A DNA stretch of 64,000 bases from Pseudomonas asturiensis (GTDB taxonomy: Bacteria; Pseudomonadota; Gammaproteobacteria; Pseudomonadales; Pseudomonadaceae): assembly GCF_900143095.1 (NCBI RefSeq), contig NZ_FRDA01000002.1, positions 1 through 64,000 of the forward strand, read 5' to 3'. The translations under genes were made by a program, and so were the position numbers. The notes under the pieces are model-generated. The model did not search any database. It was not told where the DNA came from and saw only the letters and a list, made by a program, of their open reading frames with translations. Shown here in pieces: positions 24,931 through 33,768 of this stretch (within the stretch, counting starts at the first letter, position 1; every line of letters begins with the position of its first letter).

Positions 24931-24958
24931 ATCTGCTGTTGCGCTAACAACAGCAGAT
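24931..24958. promoter_or_regulatory. Extended palindrome containing GCTGTTG-N6-CAACAGC
   Basis: ATCTGCTGTTG and CAACAGCAGAT are exact reverse complements around CGCTAA. The core is identical to the site at 18803-18822. It lies about 135 bp upstream of the sigma-54 promoter of the ABC operon. Confidence 0.72.
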
Positions 24959-24999
24959 TGATGAGCCAGCACCCCGCATGAACTCAAGCTAATACGCAA

Positions 25000-26628
25000 T
25001 CAACGCAACGTGAACTGCCCCAGTGTGGTGTTCAAACCGTTGGCCAGTTCTGCCAGCGAATGGCTGGCGCTGCCGGTCTGTCCGGTACGTACCGCCGACT
25101 GCGCTGACAGGTCACGAATACGTACCAGATTGCGATCCACTTCGCGGGCGACCTCTGCCTGTTGCTCCGAGGCGGTGGCAATCAGGGTGTTTCGCTCGTC
25201 GATGACGGCAACCGATGTTGCAATCAACGCCAGCGCCGCATTGGCTGACTCAGCCTGTTGCCGGGTCTTTTGCGCCTGCTCGGTGCTGACCTCGAGGGCG
25301 TTCAGGGTGCTTTGAGTGCCCTGCTGAATATGCCCGATCATGGTTTCAATCTCGCGGGTCGACTCGCTCGTGCGATGCGCCAGCGCACGCACTTCGTCGG
25401 CAACTACGGCGAAACCTCGTCCGGCGTCCCCGGCGCGTGCGGCCTCGATAGCTGCGTTGAGGGCCAGCAGGTTGGTCTGCTCCGACACAGCACGGATGAC
25501 GTCCAGCACCTTGGTGATGTCCAGCGTCCGGGTCGCTAGCGACTTGGCTTCAACCGAGGCGGTGCCGACGTTCTGCGTCAGTTCAAGGATTGACTTGACA
25601 GTGTGGTCGAGCTCTTCCTGCCCTTGGCGTGCCGAGGCCGAAGACGCTTTAGACTCTTGCGACGTGGTCACGGCATTGCGCGCCACCTCGTCCACGGCCT
25701 GACTCATCTCGGTCACCGCCGTCGCCGCCATTTCGATCTCGCTGTTTTGCGCCACCAGATCGTTGTTGCTGTCGACAATCAGCGCGTTCATTTCCTCGGT
25801 CGCCGAGGCCAGTTGATGAGCCGCGTCGCCCACGTGGGTCAATGTCTTGCTCAGGTTCAGGCGCATCTGCTCCATGGACTGCAGCAGCAGGGCCGCCTCA
25901 TCAGTGCCTGAGCGATCCACGCCGGTCGGTCGCAAGTCTCCGGAAGCAATGGTTTCCGTCGTGTGCAACGCCTGGCTGATAGGCACCGAAAGACTGCGAG
26001 ACAGACGCCAGGCCAGCAACACCGTCAGCAATACCGCCAGCAGCATCACCGCGAATGTGATGGTGAATGCACTGTTGTAAACGTCGGTGGCGCTGGCACT
26101 GGAGTCGGCCTCCGAGTCGTCGTTGAGCTTTTCCAGCTTGCCAATCAACGCCTCCATGTTTTCAGCCACGGTCTTCATCTCGACCCAGGCCACTTGCTGA
26201 CCGTTGTCGATCTGATTGCCCTTTACCAGTTGATAGACACGTTCGGCGCCATCGGCATAAGACTGATAACCGGCGCTGAGCTGGTTAATCAATGAGCGTT
26301 CGTCCTCGGATGTGATCAAGGGGGTATAGGCTTGAATGGCTTTCTGGAAACCAGCCTTTTTCTCTTGCAACTCCGAATGCACCTGATCCACCTGTTCGGC
26401 ACTACGGGTCGAGAGTATTTTCATCGCGACAGTACGGGTTTTCTCGATTGCCAGCGCGATGTCATCGCCCAACGCAATCCCTGGAAGTGAATCGTTCTCG
26501 ATCTCCAGCGACTGTTCACGAATGCTGCGCAGCTGTTGAAGACTGAAGGCACCCAGCCCGATGACAAGAACCACCATCAATGTAAAGCAGACGGCCGTTC
26601 TGACGGCAATTTTCAGCTGTCTCAACAT
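25000..26628 (-). CDS. Methyl-accepting chemotaxis protein, 542 aa
   Basis: Topology: membrane segment at about 12-30, a four-helix-bundle-type periplasmic ligand domain (about 35-185), a second membrane segment at about 190-208, HAMP linker, then the MA signalling domain with the conserved hairpin tip [21 protein letters not shown] possible sigma-28 -10 element (GCCGATAC, minus strand, 26676-26683) lies about 50 bp before the start, but the matching -35 is poor. Single gene. The ligand is unknown; its position next to the transport cluster may be meaningful but is not proof. Confidence 0.93.
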   Translation of the reverse strand: MLRQLKIAVRTAVCFTLMVVLVIGLGAFSLQQLRSIREQSLEIENDSLPGIALGDDIALAIEKTRTVAMKILSTRSAEQVDQVHSELQEKKAGFQKAIQAYTPLITSEDERSLINQLSAGYQSYADGAERVYQLVKGNQIDNGQQVAWVEMKTVAENMEALIGKLEKLNDDSEADSSASATDVYNSAFTITFAVMLLAVLLTVLLAWRLSRSLSVPISQALHTTETIASGDLRPTGVDRSGTDEAALLLQSMEQMRLNLSKTLTHVGDAAHQLASATEEMNALIVDSNNDLVAQNSEIEMAATAVTEMSQAVDEVARNAVTTSQESKASSASARQGQEELDHTVKSILELTQNVGTASVEAKSLATRTLDITKVLDVIRAVSEQTNLLALNAAIEAARAGDAGRGFAVVADEVRALAHRTSESTREIETMIGHIQQGTQSTLNALEVSTEQAQKTRQQAESANAALALIATSVAVIDERNTLIATASEQQAEVAREVDRNLVRIRDLSAQSAVRTGQTGSASHSLAELANGLNTTLGQFTLR

Positions 26629-26911
26629 TTCGAATCCTCTTCCCTGTTACGACGACACTATTGGCGCCTTAACGTGTATCGGCGGATGCCTGAAAAGGAT
26701 GACGGTGCGTACTTCCGGAAATCACATCACACACAACCCGTCCGTGCGCAGTGGCACATGCCACCGTCACAAGAGGCCCACTGCGCAAAAGTGTTGTGGT
26801 AGCGTTCGCGCTGCTCGATCAACCCGGACTTGACTGGCCTCAGCCGTCCGTGAAAAACCCGGTATCCGTGTCGACTTGTTGGCCAGTCTGCATTGCTGGA
26901 GATTCAACGTC

Positions 26912-27340
26912 ATGAAACGCTATTGCGCTGCATTCCTTGCCCTGTCCCTGCCCGCCTGTGCCTTCGCTGGCGATGCGCTTCCCGATCTTTCCGCCATCAC
27001 CAAAGCCCTTAACACCGGTGAGTCGGTATCGGTGGTGATCGACCTCGGCCAATGCACGTCCTCGATCAAGGGCGCCGAACCCTCCAAAACCCAAGGTGGC
27101 AAACGCATCGATTCCTACCGCATCACGCCTGACGGTGCATTGGCTTTTTCGGACACGCACTTCACGCTGGATCGTGATAACAAGCCCATCGAGCAATTCA
27201 TCCGCTACCGCGTGCGTCCCGACGGCACAGCCGACTTCAGCATGACCACGCTCACTGTGCCCGGCTATCAGCCGGTGGGTCAGGCGGTGAGCTTTGACTG
27301 TGCGGTGGGCAAGGGATTGAGTTTCTTCGCGTCGAAGTGA
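26912..27340 (+). CDS. VirK-family secreted protein, 142 aa
   Basis: A signal peptide covers residues 1-19 (ending CAFA before GDALPDL). The mature domain has the VirK family pattern: GESVSVVIDLGQCTS, GGKRIDSYRITPDGALAFSD and RYRVRPDGTADF, with two Cys likely paired. The family is named after Agrobacterium VirK and is common in plant- and host-associated bacteria; its molecular role is unknown. Start at ATG 26912 because it gives a complete signal peptide. Convergent with the catalase-like gene. Confidence 0.8.
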   Translation: MKRYCAAFLALSLPACAFAGDALPDLSAITKALNTGESVSVVIDLGQCTSSIKGAEPSKTQGGKRIDSYRITPDGALAFSDTHFTLDRDNKPIEQFIRYRVRPDGTADFSMTTLTVPGYQPVGQAVSFDCAVGKGLSFFASK

Positions 27341-27455
27341 TGCTCATCCATGAGCCAGACACGCGTGGCGGCAGGGTGAACACCCGATTCGCCTGGCTGC
27401 CGCGCTGGTCGCTGGATGTTTTCATTACTGCGTTGTTCGTGATCATCGCGCCGGG

Positions 27456-27504
27456 TCGCAGGCGCTTGCCTGCGAGCCAATACGCTCGACACAGATGTCG
27501 AGCG
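27456..27504. repeat. Two tandem perfect hairpins in a convergent intergenic region
   Basis: TCGCAGGC-GCTT-GCCTGCGA (27456-27475) and CGCTCGACA-CAGA-TGTCGAGCG (27483-27504). The first resembles the REP-type palindromes scattered in Pseudomonas genomes; the second is a separate stem. They lie between the 3' ends of the VirK and catalase-like genes. Confidence 0.6.
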
Positions 27505-27526
27505 AGGCTGAAAGCTTCAGCGAAAA

Positions 27527-28624
27527 TCAGCGTGGCTCGTGAATCGGGCATCCATTGTGCTGCGCCCTGAAGCCTGAGGACGCTTCATACGCCGGCTTGC
27601 GTACCCGCATCACGCCGCCCAATGGTCGATGAGCAGCCAGCCCGTGCCACGGGCTGAACGCCATCCCGTCGTCCATCGCCTGGATCTTCTCACTGCTCCA
27701 GGCAGGTTGTGGCTCGACCTCGAGACGTGCGACCGTCACGTAAGGACTCAACGCTTCCGGCCACTGAACCGATGCGTCCTCGATCGGCATTTTTTCAAGG
27801 TCGGTTGCCAGCTGCACGCGCACCTCCCACGTACCGCCCTGCTGAGCAAAATAAGCGCTGACTGCTTCGCGCAGGCCATCAGGGTTGCCGCCAAAATCAA
27901 CATAGGCATCGGTCAACGCCGTCAGGCCTGGCGAAACCGGCACCACCGCCAGCTTGGCGTAATAGCGGCCATAGAGCATCGGAACGACGCTTGAGAAGCT
28001 TTCCCCCAGAATATGGGTCTGTGGGTGACCGCCCAGGCTCTTGAGCGTGCCACTTTCTCCGCCCATGGATTCAATGGTCGACTCCACACCCCGCAGCAAC
28101 GCCGAAAATGCTTTTTTAAGGCCAGGTGCCTTGTCAGTGGTCTTGGCCAGCAGCTTGAGGGTTCGCAAAAACGCCTTTGGCGTGGCGGCAGTAAACGCTT
28201 TTGCGTTTTGCATCACAAAATCCTGAGTCACCTGCCCTTCGCTGCCTGGCAGCCGCGGACCTTCGACGCCCACGATCTTGATCGCCAGGCCGCGTGGAGT
28301 GGAAACCTTGTCGTCGAGAATGTCCCCGGGGTTGGTGGAAAAACGCATGGCAACCGGCAGCGTTACCAGTTTTGCAAAGGCACCCTGTGCCAGCTCTTCG
28401 GGCAGATCGTCGAGTACCGTCATGTGCCCACGCAGCAGTCCATGTGCCTTGGCGTGAACGCTGCGCGTGGCATGGCCATTGTCCGCGTAAGTGGTCTGAA
28501 GAATGGAGTCCAGCGCCTTCACCAGTTCTTCACTGGTGTGTGCTTCATCATCCGGGATCTGTTCGAATGAAGGCTCGAACGGCAGCGGTTTCACTGCCAG
28601 GCGTACTGCGGGCAAATCGCTCAT
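27527..28624 (-). CDS. Catalase-family heme protein, 365 aa
   Basis: The catalase core is recognisable: KAHGLLRGHMTVLDDLPEEL with the distal-side region (the usual R-x-x-H...A-x-G-x-H is altered), RFSTNPGDILDDKVSTPRGL, and TQDFVMQNAKAF. It matches the small catalase-like group (SrpA type), which is shorter than true catalases (about 480) and often a heme peroxidase or of unknown activity. Start at ATG 28624 after GTGGAGA. Divergent from the YdeP-like gene, with 221 bp between. Confidence 0.82.
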   Translation of the reverse strand: MSDLPAVRLAVKPLPFEPSFEQIPDDEAHTSEELVKALDSILQTTYADNGHATRSVHAKAHGLLRGHMTVLDDLPEELAQGAFAKLVTLPVAMRFSTNPGDILDDKVSTPRGLAIKIVGVEGPRLPGSEGQVTQDFVMQNAKAFTAATPKAFLRTLKLLAKTTDKAPGLKKAFSALLRGVESTIESMGGESGTLKSLGGHPQTHILGESFSSVVPMLYGRYYAKLAVVPVSPGLTALTDAYVDFGGNPDGLREAVSAYFAQQGGTWEVRVQLATDLEKMPIEDASVQWPEALSPYVTVARLEVEPQPAWSSEKIQAMDDGMAFSPWHGLAAHRPLGGVMRVRKPAYEASSGFRAQHNGCPIHEPR

Positions 28625-28845
28625 CGGGTCTATCTCCACGGGGCATCGTGCACGGAATGTTTCTTCTGCCTTCAGACACGGTACTGATGGCACTCTGGGC
28701 TGTTGAACGCCATTGCCCCGAAGCCGTTCCCTGCACACCGGACAAATGCGGACCAACGGCACAGCCGCAAAATCCGCTGAACCTTTCTCCAGTCGGCCTC
28801 GTCCCAGCCTAATCAAGCAGCCTGCTGATTAGCCTGGAGCGACCG

Positions 28846-31173
28846 ATGCTGATTTACCCCAAAACCCGTTTCAAACCCTATACCAACGCCAGCGGCGGCT
28901 GGGGTTCGGCGAAATCGGTGGCACAAATCCTGTGGCGCGAGCAGGCGCTGGCCAAGGCACCTGTGGCCTTGTTCAAGCTGAACAAACCTGATGGTTTCGC
29001 CTGTGTCAGTTGCGCCTGGGCCAAGCCCGGTCACCCTCGCGCACTGGAATTCTGCGAGAACGGCGCCAAGGCCACCGCCTGGGAGCTGACCTCCAAAAAA
29101 ACCGACCCGGCCTTTTTCGCCAAACACACGCTCAGTGAATTACGCGGCTGGGCGGATTACGATCTGGAGCAACAGGGCCGCCTGACTCACCCTTTGCGCT
29201 ACGACGCGCAAAGTGACCGCTATCGGGAAACGTCATGGGAAGAGGCCTACCAGGACATTGGCGCTCAGCTCAAAGGACTGGAGCCGGACAGCGTGGTGTT
29301 TTACGCATCCGGGCGTGCCTCGCTGGAAACCTCGTTCATGTACCAGTTGTTCGCCCGCGCCTACGGCACCAACAACCTGCCTGACAGCTCCAACATGTGC
29401 CACGAAAGCACCTCGGTCGGCTTGCAGGAAAGCATCGGCGTACCCATCGGCACTGTCACGCTGGACTACTTCGAACACACCGACTGCCTGTTTTTCTTTG
29501 GTCAGAACGTTGGCAGCAATAGCCCACGCATGCTTCACCAGTTGCAGGAAGCCCGGCAGCGCGACGTGCCTATCATTACCTTCAATCCACTGCGCGAGCG
29601 AGGGCTGGAGCGCTTCGTCAATCCGCAGTCGCCCATAGAAATGCTGGTCCCCGGTTCAACCGTGATCAGCACGCAGTATCATCAGGTGGCAACCGGGGGT
29701 GACACAGCAGCTATAACCGGGATCGCCAAGGCGTTGCTGGCCCTGGAAGATGAGGCGTCCGCAAAAGGTACGGCACCGGTCCTCGATCACGCGTTTATCG
29801 CCAGCCATACCCAAGGCTTTGACGCCTTCACGGACTATGTACGGCGTAGCACCTGGCCCGAACTCGAGCGCCAGAGCGGGCTGACCCGAGGTGCGCTGGA
29901 AGCGGCGGCCACCGTCTACGCCCGCAGTCACCGCGTGATGTTCGTCTACGGAATGGGCATCACCCAGCATCGGCGTGGCGTGACCAATGTTCAGATGTTG
30001 GTGAACCTGATGCTGATGCGCGGCAATATCGGTAAACCGGGGGCTGGCATTTGTCCGGTGCGCGGTCATTCCAATGTGCAGGGCCAGCGAACCGTGGGCA
30101 TTACCGAGGATCCGAAAAAAGTACCGACGCAGCTTATCGAGCAACACTTTGGCTTCAAGGTGCCCCAGCAGCACGGCATGGCCACCGTCGACGCTTGCGA
30201 AGGCATACTCGATGGTCGCGTGCGTGGTTTTATTGGCCTGGGCGGTAACTTCCTGCGAGCGATTCCCGACACCTCACGCATGGAGCCTGCGTGGCGAGGG
30301 TTGGCGTTGAGCGTTCAGATCGCCACCAAGCTCAATCGCACCCACCTGGTGCCTGCACACAACACTTGGCTGCTGCCGTGCCTGGGGCGCATCGAAATTG
30401 ATCGACAAGGCGGCGTTGAACAAACCTACACCACCGAAGACAGTACCGGCTGCATTCACGGCTGGAAAGGCAGTGCCGAGCCGGTCGGCCCTCATGTGCG
30501 AGCAGAAACCGGTATCGTCGCGGCCCTGGCCATGGCCACCCTGCCCGACGGCCACTCCATCGACTGGCAAGCCTGGAGCAATGACTATTCCCGAGTCAGA
30601 ACCGCCATTGGCAAGGTCTATCCGGAAATCTTCCATGACATGGAAACGCGCATGAAAGAACCGGGCGGATTCCACCGCCCCATTGCCGCCGCTCGGCGCG
30701 AGTGGCTGACCGAGAGTGGCAAGGCGCAGTTCATCACGCCAGCCTCGCTGTTGGAAGATGATGACGTCACACCTCCTGAACCAGCACGAGACGTGCTGCA
30801 ACTGATGACGCTGCGCAGCAACGACCAGTTCAACACCACCATCTACGGTTACGAAGATCGCTTTCGCGGCGTTAGCGGCACTCGCGAAGTGATCTTCATG
30901 CACGACAACGACATCACCCGCCTGGGTTTCAAAACGGGCGACCGCGTGTGGCTGACCACTGCGGTAGAGCCTGAAATCAAACGCCAGGTCGGGCCTTTCG
31001 AAATCATCGCCTACAACATTCCCGAAGGCTGCGCCGGGGCCTATTACCCGGAGTGCAACACGTTGATTCCCGTATGGCACCACGCCGAACGCAGCAAAGT
31101 GCCTGCGGCAAAATCAGTGCCGATAAGACTGACCTCTGTGCAAGCGCATGAAGCGACAGCGCAAATGCCGTAA
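28846..31173 (+). CDS. FdhF/YdeP-family molybdopterin oxidoreductase, 775 aa
   Basis: The molybdopterin-binding domains are clear: SSNMCHESTSVGLQESIG, QNVGSNSPRMLHQLQEAR, YGMGITQHRRGVTNVQMLVN with RGNIGKPGAGICPVRGHSNV, and a C-terminal dinucleotide-binding domain (FNTTIYGYEDRFRGV). Near the N-terminus C53-x2-C56 and C70 remain of the usual iron-sulfur motif. The family includes E. coli YdeP, linked to acid resistance; the substrate is unknown. Start at ATG 28846 after GGAG. Followed by a strong terminator. Confidence 0.9.
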   Translation: MLIYPKTRFKPYTNASGGWGSAKSVAQILWREQALAKAPVALFKLNKPDGFACVSCAWAKPGHPRALEFCENGAKATAWELTSKKTDPAFFAKHTLSELRGWADYDLEQQGRLTHPLRYDAQSDRYRETSWEEAYQDIGAQLKGLEPDSVVFYASGRASLETSFMYQLFARAYGTNNLPDSSNMCHESTSVGLQESIGVPIGTVTLDYFEHTDCLFFFGQNVGSNSPRMLHQLQEARQRDVPIITFNPLRERGLERFVNPQSPIEMLVPGSTVISTQYHQVATGGDTAAITGIAKALLALEDEASAKGTAPVLDHAFIASHTQGFDAFTDYVRRSTWPELERQSGLTRGALEAAATVYARSHRVMFVYGMGITQHRRGVTNVQMLVNLMLMRGNIGKPGAGICPVRGHSNVQGQRTVGITEDPKKVPTQLIEQHFGFKVPQQHGMATVDACEGILDGRVRGFIGLGGNFLRAIPDTSRMEPAWRGLALSVQIATKLNRTHLVPAHNTWLLPCLGRIEIDRQGGVEQTYTTEDSTGCIHGWKGSAEPVGPHVRAETGIVAALAMATLPDGHSIDWQAWSNDYSRVRTAIGKVYPEIFHDMETRMKEPGGFHRPIAAARREWLTESGKAQFITPASLLEDDDVTPPEPARDVLQLMTLRSNDQFNTTIYGYEDRFRGVSGTREVIFMHDNDITRLGFKTGDRVWLTTAVEPEIKRQVGPFEIIAYNIPEGCAGAYYPECNTLIPVWHHAERSKVPAAKSVPIRLTSVQAHEATAQMP

Positions 31174-31200
31174 GAGCGCAGTGAAGCCACACCGGCACCT

Positions 31201-31227
31201 GCCCCGACCTGTTCGGGGCTTTTTTTT
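31201..31227 (+). terminator. Intrinsic terminator after the YdeP-like gene
   Basis: GCCCCGA-CCTGT-TCGGGGC followed by eight T. Confidence 0.92.
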
Positions 31228-31303
31228 GCCGCGTTGATACACAAAACGCCCACTGCCTTCAGTGCTCGACTGCTGACACGCCAGGCAGGGCCGTAACGAC
31301 AAA

Positions 31304-31337
31304 TTGACTGGCATTAATGTAGTGGCAACTATAGAAT
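31304..31337 (+). promoter_or_regulatory. Promoter/operator region of the NTF2-SRPBCC operon
   Basis: TGTAGTGgcaacTATAGAAT at 31318-31337 contains a -10-like TATAGA and an imperfect 16-bp palindrome. The same arrangement recurs at 36411-36430. A TTGACT at 31304-31309 is a possible -35 but is spaced 20 bp. Confidence 0.5.
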
Positions 31338-31485
31338 TGCGGCGTTATGTATCGATCACTACGTAATTCTTATCAAAACTTGAACGAGCTTCGTTGCGTT
31401 CCGAACAAGCGCCATTGATCAGGCCTCCAGGCCGCTCAATGCAGCTGATTAACCTTTTATCTCTCACGACTCAAGGAGCCCCACC

Positions 31486-31869
31486 ATGAGCAACCCTACT
31501 TACGTCGACGATTACACCGCCATTGTCGCGGTGCTGAACCAGTACAACGAAGGCGGCAAGCTAGCCAACAGCAGCATCATGAAACCGGCGTTCAGCAAAC
31601 ACGCCACGATCTTCGGGGTGGACGCTGACGGGCAATTGACCGGCGGCGCAATCCAGGGTCTGTTCGACACCATTGATAGCGCCTTCCGCCCTTCTCCAGA
31701 AGCCCGCGGTGCGATCGTCAATGTCGATATCGTCGGCACGGCGGCCAGCGCCCGTATCGACACCAACGATATCTCCGGCTTCTGCTTCACCGACTTTTTC
31801 AACCTGCTGAAGGTTGACGGCAAATGGACGGTGGTCAGCAAGATCTACCACACCCACGTAGCCCCGTAA
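31486..31869 (+). CDS. NTF2-like (putative lumazine-binding type) protein, 127 aa
   Basis: A cone-shaped alpha+beta domain typical of the SnoaL/NTF2 superfamily: DYTAIVAVLNQYNEGGKLAN at the start, FSKHATIFGVDADGQLTGGA in the middle and a final FFNLLKVDGKWTVVSKIYH. Small enzymes or binding proteins of this type have no common reaction. An AAGGAG site precedes the ATG. First of three genes (two NTF2-like, one SRPBCC) on the plus strand ending at a terminator at 32847-32871. Confidence 0.82.
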   Translation: MSNPTYVDDYTAIVAVLNQYNEGGKLANSSIMKPAFSKHATIFGVDADGQLTGGAIQGLFDTIDSAFRPSPEARGAIVNVDIVGTAASARIDTNDISGFCFTDFFNLLKVDGKWTVVSKIYHTHVAP

Positions 31870-31914
31870 CTTACCGCCATTGATACGTGGCCGGCATTGG
31901 CCAGGAGTTTGATC

Positions 31915-32301
31915 ATGAGTAAAAACATTAAAGCCGTACCAACACGGGACTACGACGCCGTTATTGCCGTTGCACAACAGTATGTGGACAGCCTGCGTGT
32001 CGGCAGCGCTGACGGACTGGCGCAGGCTTTTCACGAAGATGCCGTGATGTACGGTTTCACCAATGGCCAGTTACTGGGCGGTCCGATCGACAACTTGTTC
32101 GACTTTGTCCGGAAAAATGGCAATGCGCCGGATATCGTCACGCGGCTGGACGTGCTGGCGATTACACCGACCACTGCTGTGGTACGCGTGGACATGGAGA
32201 ACGACGCCATTGGCGCCGACTACAACGACTACCTGACATTGATCAAAATCAGCGGCAGCTGGAAGGTCATCGCCAAGGTGTATCACCAATTCGAAGCTTG
32301 A
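31915..32301 (+). CDS. Second NTF2-like protein, 128 aa
   Basis: Paralogue of the previous gene: DYDAVIAVAQQYVDSLRVGS, FHEDAVMYGFTNGQLLGGPI and YNDYLTLIKISGSWKVIAKV align throughout with the neighbour. The pair may form a heterodimer, as NTF2-like proteins usually dimerise. Start at ATG 31915 with AGGAG 8 bp upstream. 45 bp after the first copy. Confidence 0.82.
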   Translation: MSKNIKAVPTRDYDAVIAVAQQYVDSLRVGSADGLAQAFHEDAVMYGFTNGQLLGGPIDNLFDFVRKNGNAPDIVTRLDVLAITPTTAVVRVDMENDAIGADYNDYLTLIKISGSWKVIAKVYHQFEA

Positions 32302-32385
32302 TCAGCGCGGCCACGAACATGAGCGCTGTTGTCATGGCGTGGCCCTGCCGGATCTGGAAACAACGCAGTTCAAAAGGAACGAAGC

Positions 32386-32835
32386 ATGGCAAAGGTTGAA
32401 TACCGGGCTTTGATTGACGGCAACGCGGATCGCGTCTGGAACGTACTCAAACGCTTTGGAAGCATCAGCCAATGGCACCCGGCGATTTCGCAGAGTTCCA
32501 TTGAGGACAGCCAGCCCGACGGCCTGGTCGGCTGCATACGCCGGTTGACTTTGCAGGACGGCGCAGTCCTTCGCGAGAAGCTGTTATCGGTGGACGCGGT
32601 CGATCTGCAATTCTCTTACTGCTTTGTCGAGTCGCCGCTGCCCGTGGACAACTACATCGCCTCGGTGCGCCTGATCCCTCTGACAGGTGAAGACAGAACT
32701 GTCATTCTCTGGTCTGCAACGTTCGATACACGCGGACCCGATCCACAGGGGCAAATGAGCGCGTCCATAGAGTCGCTCATCATTGGCGGGCATGAAAGCC
32801 TTCAGCTTCACTTGAACCAGACCGCAGCCGTTTGA
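32386..32835 (+). CDS. SRPBCC-family (START/Bet v 1-like) protein, 149 aa
   Basis: Opens with AKVEYRALIDGNADRVWNVL and FGSISQWHPAI, the standard first strand and helix of polyketide-cyclase/SRPBCC proteins, and ends with an amphipathic C-terminal helix. These bind hydrophobic small molecules; the ligand is unknown. Start at ATG 32386 after AAGGAACGAAGC. Last gene of the operon, followed by a strong terminator. Confidence 0.82.
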   Translation: MAKVEYRALIDGNADRVWNVLKRFGSISQWHPAISQSSIEDSQPDGLVGCIRRLTLQDGAVLREKLLSVDAVDLQFSYCFVESPLPVDNYIASVRLIPLTGEDRTVILWSATFDTRGPDPQGQMSASIESLIIGGHESLQLHLNQTAAV

Positions 32836-32846
32836 CCGACGCCCTG

Positions 32847-32871
32847 CCCCGAGCCTGCGTCAGGCTCGGGG
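32847..32871. terminator. Bidirectional intrinsic terminator
   Basis: CCCCGAGCCTG-CGT-CAGGCTCGGGG, an 11-bp perfect stem followed by TTT, between the convergent SRPBCC and SDR genes. Confidence 0.88.
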
Positions 32872-32950
32872 TTTACCGTTCTCTGCACAGTCCCCCCGGA
32901 TGCAGAGCGTTAATGCTGCATCCGGGCTTGTGAGCTTCAGCAGATTCCAA

Positions 32951-33694
32951 TTACCAGTCCTGACGGGTCGGCGAAATGATCAGGTCGTTGACCGTGACAT
33001 TTTCTGGCTGATTCAGGGCATACACCACCGCTCGACCAATATCCTCCGGCGAGATCGCTATCTTGTTCAACGCTTGTGCTGCCTTACGCCCCGCAGGATC
33101 GGTCACTTTATCCGCCCAACCGGTGTTGATCACGCCGGGGCTGATCGTATTGACGCGAATACCGTGCTGTACGCCGAGCTCCTTGCGCATGGACTCGGTC
33201 ATGGCCTGGACGAAGAACTTGGTGGCGCTGTAAATGCCCGCGGCAGGCCCCACCTGATGGCCGGCAACCGAATCCATGTTCAGGATCTGACCCGACTTCT
33301 GCTCCAACATGAACGGCAGCACTGCCGCGATACCATGCAGATAACCTTTGATGTTCACGTTGACCATCTTTTCCCAATCGTCGGTGGCCAGATCAACCCA
33401 GTTGGAAAACAGCATCAAACCTGCATTGTTGATCAGGATATCGACGGAGCCGAACGAGTCATGAGCGAACTTCGCCAGCGCTTTCATATCGTCGGGGTTG
33501 GTGACGTCACTGACGCGACCTGCCGCCTCACCGCCATTGGCATGCAACTCGCTGACGATAGTATCCAGACCTTGCTGGTCCAGTGCGGCAGCGATGATTC
33601 GCACACCATTGGCAGCCAACGCACGAGCCGAAGCCGCGCCCAGGCCGGACGATGCGCCAGTGATGATTGCGGTTTTACCTTGTAGATAGTTCAT
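32951..33694 (-). CDS. Short-chain dehydrogenase/reductase, 247 aa
   Basis: Classical SDR: TGASSGLG at 12-19 (NAD(P)-binding TGxxxGxG), NNAG at about 88, catalytic Ser in MDSVAGHQ, YSATK (Tyr-x3-Lys) and SPGVINTGW. Third gene of the minus-strand set tetR - old yellow enzyme - SDR, starting 74 bp after the enzyme gene, so probably induced together by electrophilic or unsaturated carbonyl compounds. The exact substrate is unknown. Confidence 0.9.
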   Translation of the reverse strand: MNYLQGKTAIITGASSGLGAASARALAANGVRIIAAALDQQGLDTIVSELHANGGEAAGRVSDVTNPDDMKALAKFAHDSFGSVDILINNAGLMLFSNWVDLATDDWEKMVNVNIKGYLHGIAAVLPFMLEQKSGQILNMDSVAGHQVGPAAGIYSATKFFVQAMTESMRKELGVQHGIRVNTISPGVINTGWADKVTDPAGRKAAQALNKIAISPEDIGRAVVYALNQPENVTVNDLIISPTRQDW

Positions 33695-33768
33695 GAATGT
33701 TCCTCTGAACAGTGACTGCCCAAACGGCTCGGGCAGTCATTTGGATGATCGCGGATGCTCGCCCTGCC

